A stretch of DNA of 64,000 nucleotides from Pogonophryne albipinna (Eukaryota; Chordata; Actinopteri; Perciformes; Artedidraconidae), in assembly GCA_028583405.1 (NCBI GenBank), contig CM053251.1:4919483-4983482 (forward strand). Reading direction: 5' to 3'. Under the pieces are notes generated by a model, which saw only the letters and a program-made list of their open reading frames with translations, ran no database searches and was not told the origin of the DNA. Of the stretch, positions 62,454 to 64,000 are shown one piece after another (the stretch's first letter is position 1; each line of letters opens with the position of its first letter). The position numbers were made by a program, and so were the translations under genes.

Positions 62454-62579
62454 ACCCCACAGCCATGTCGACGTCTTCGGGGGTGGACCACGCAGTGATC
62501 GGAGGGGTGGTAGCTGTTATCGTCTTCATCCTGCTCTGCCTCCTCATCGTCCTCGGCAGATACCTCATCAGACACAAAG
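62454..62579 (+). CDS. cadm3: cadm3 exon 9: juxtamembrane and transmembrane segment
   Basis: The exon is 126 bp, phase 1 to phase 1. The first base completes an Asp codon, giving DPTAM, then a short Ser/Thr stretch and DHAVIGG, the conserved entry to the CADM membrane helix (compare DHA(L/V/I)IGG in CADM1 and CADM2). The helix spans about 62492-62557, 22 hydrophobic residues ending in LG, followed by the basic stop-transfer RYLIRHKG that opens the cytoplasmic tail and supports CADM3. Donor AAAG|GTCACC is acceptable. A second acceptor 9 bases downstream (AG at 62461-62462) keeps the frame and would drop three residues. The last exon, with the 4.1-binding and C-terminal PDZ-ligand motif, is not in the window. 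Confidence 0.93.
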
Positions 62580-62590
62580 GTCACCTGCTC

Positions 62591-62632
62591 ACACACACAC
62601 ACACACGCACACACACACACACACACACACAC
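62591..62632 (+). repeat. (CA)n stretch next to the exon 9 donor
   Basis: CA-rich sequence with one CG interruption, starting about 10 bp after the 5' splice site of the transmembrane exon. Confidence 0.95.
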
Positions 62633-63039
62633 GTACACAACAAACAAGGACATGTATGCATGCATGCATGAGCGTACACTGAAATCCATTTGCATAAGTA
62701 GGGATACATGTGCACCAAGATTGGATATCACACGTACAAACATGCATATGCATACCAATGTACAGAAAATGCACATGCACACACACCAAAAATGGAATCT
62801 GTGGATAAACCTCACTCAGTTTCTCTCAAAACAGAGTAAGAAATTGTATGAATAACAATAAGTGGATGTTTATTCATTGCATTTTAATACATTTTGGTTC
62901 ACAAAACTTCCCGTGAGATTAGATTTCTTAACATCAGCAGTATTTCAGCAGAAGTTTATGTAGTGAAATATGGGGATTAAAGAGATAACATAATTGCTTC
63001 CTGGCCGTGATGTCAGTTTGTTTCTCTGCGGCCTGTGTT

Positions 63040-63920
63040 ACTGCGGCTGACAAGGGCAGACGCGCTACAACGGGCCAACAACGTTTACAAACTCACTGCA
63101 CTTTCAAAAGTGATGGAAATATAAAAACTTGTGCCAAAACACATGCAAATCTACACTGAAAACTGATGCACACCGGAGCGCTTGTTGACGTTTGTGGATT
63201 TTAGAGTTGTCCTGTCTATAATGGTAAGTGTTTTGTGTCAGGGTTGAGAGAGGCAAGCAGGACCCAAATGCAGATTAACAGAAAATACCTTTATTTCAAG
63301 GTTACAGACAGAACTCTTCCCAGTGAATACGGTCTAACAACAACAAGGAACTCACAAAGACTAACAGAAAACACAGAACCTAAATGCACACAGGACTAAT
63401 CAAACAAACAAGAGACAGGTGAGGAGGGAGGAGAAAACACAGGGGCACCAGGTGAACACAATCGGGTAATCAGGGAGGGAAAACAGACAGTTTTCAAAAT
63501 AAAACAGGAAACCAAAGACAGAAAAAGACAAAACACAACACAGACAGATCGTGACATTTTGTCAGTATATTTGAAATGACTAGGTTAGCTACGTTAGCTA
63601 GCTAGCTTACAGCAGATCTGCAATAATATCGTAAGAAATCATGTGATCACGTTTTTAAAATAAGAGAATAAAACGTATATTGTAGGTATGTTTCCAGTGA
63701 CAGTTGAACGTCAACAAGCGCTCCGGTCCCAGCTGTGTTTCTCTTCTCAGTTCCCCGTTTTCGTTGTGTTTTGGGCTTCGTGCAACGTTTTTTAAACTCT
63801 GCGCTTGTTTCCTCAAATTGGTGTATGTTTTTTCTAAATGCTGAGCATGTGTTGTCAAGATGGTAATTTATGTGCATCCTGTTTGAAGCTGCAAGGGGTT
63901 TCTCCTAATGGAAATGTTTT
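63040..63920. mobile_element. Third copy of the 52-kb TIR repeat, interrupted
   Basis: TGTGCCAAAACACATGCAAAT at the left and TTTCTCCTAATGGAAATGTT at the right match the family of 51986-53007; CGTTAGCTAGCTAGC-type sequence lies between. A solo-LTR-like insert splits it. The borders are approximate. Confidence 0.55.
63236..63556. mobile_element. Solo-LTR-like insert with 5-bp duplication
   Basis: The 321-bp segment begins TGTCAGGGTTGAGAGAGGCA and ends GATCGTGACA, giving TG...CA termini, and is flanked on both sides by TTTTG (63231-63235 and 63557-63561). TG/CA ends with a 5-bp duplication are characteristic of LTR retroelement integration. No internal retroelement genes are present, so a solo LTR or a small non-autonomous element is meant. 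Confidence 0.6.
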
Positions 63921-64000
63921 TGAACATTGTAGAGCGTTTGCACCTGTCAGCCACCGTACTTTGTGCTGTGGAAGTGGGAGACGACAAAACTGTTTTGAAT

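Larger units (their letters stand above)
62580..64000 (+). other. cadm3: Start of intron 9, to the window end
   Basis: A CA-rich stretch (about 62591-62632) starts about 10 bp after the donor. From about 63040 to 63920 there is a copy of the TIR-bearing repeat also seen near 35.7 and 52.0 kb, interrupted by a solo-LTR-like insert (63236-63556). The cytoplasmic-tail exon was not found before the window ends. Confidence 0.75.

Overview
The window is vertebrate genomic DNA, almost certainly from a ray-finned (teleost, probably percomorph) fish. The signs are long introns, exons with GT-AG borders, very long CA/GT microsatellites, tRNA-derived SINEs and many small DNA transposons of the hAT, TTAA-flanked (piggyBac-like) and Harbinger kinds. 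No bacterial, viral or plasmid gene organisation is visible.

Only one host gene can be supported. It lies on the + strand and covers nearly the whole window: a synaptic cell adhesion molecule of the CADM/nectin-like family, best matching cadm3 (Necl-1/SynCAM3). Eight coding exons are visible: 6360-6509 and 29087-29239 (Ig V domain), 36433-36570 and 48474-48644 (first Ig C2 domain), 51058-51148 and 57763-57935 (second Ig C2 domain), 58353-58769 (a Ser/Thr/Pro-rich stalk) and 62454-62579 (transmembrane segment). Reading frame and intron phase agree at every junction (phase 1 everywhere except phase 2 between the two halves of the last Ig domain). The signal-peptide exon lies before the window and the cytoplasmic tail exon (4.1-binding and PDZ-ligand part) lies after it, so the gene is partial at both ends.

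The most interesting coding feature is the 417-bp stalk exon. It is phase-symmetric, so it can be included or skipped without a frameshift. Skipping would leave a short stalk like that of mammalian CADM3; inclusion adds about 139 mucin-like residues with an SGSG glycosaminoglycan-attachment-type site. The last Ig domain also carries two extra cysteines placed so that they could form a second disulfide.

The introns are a mosaic of mobile elements. Most notable is the 15.7-19.1 kb block: a hAT-type element with a perfect 8-bp target-site duplication contains a second hAT-type element whose interior is an approximately 690-bp-arm inverted repeat, so the cadm3 pre-mRNA should contain a long double-stranded hairpin. 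A second nested hAT-type element (49.1-50.8 kb) also has a perfect 8-bp duplication. Three families of TTAA-flanked MITEs, a Harbinger remnant with a Myb/SANT-like reading frame, a solo-LTR-like insert, three minisatellites (33, 24 and 37 bp units) and about ten long dinucleotide arrays are present. Several repeats sit directly beside splice sites and may affect splicing.
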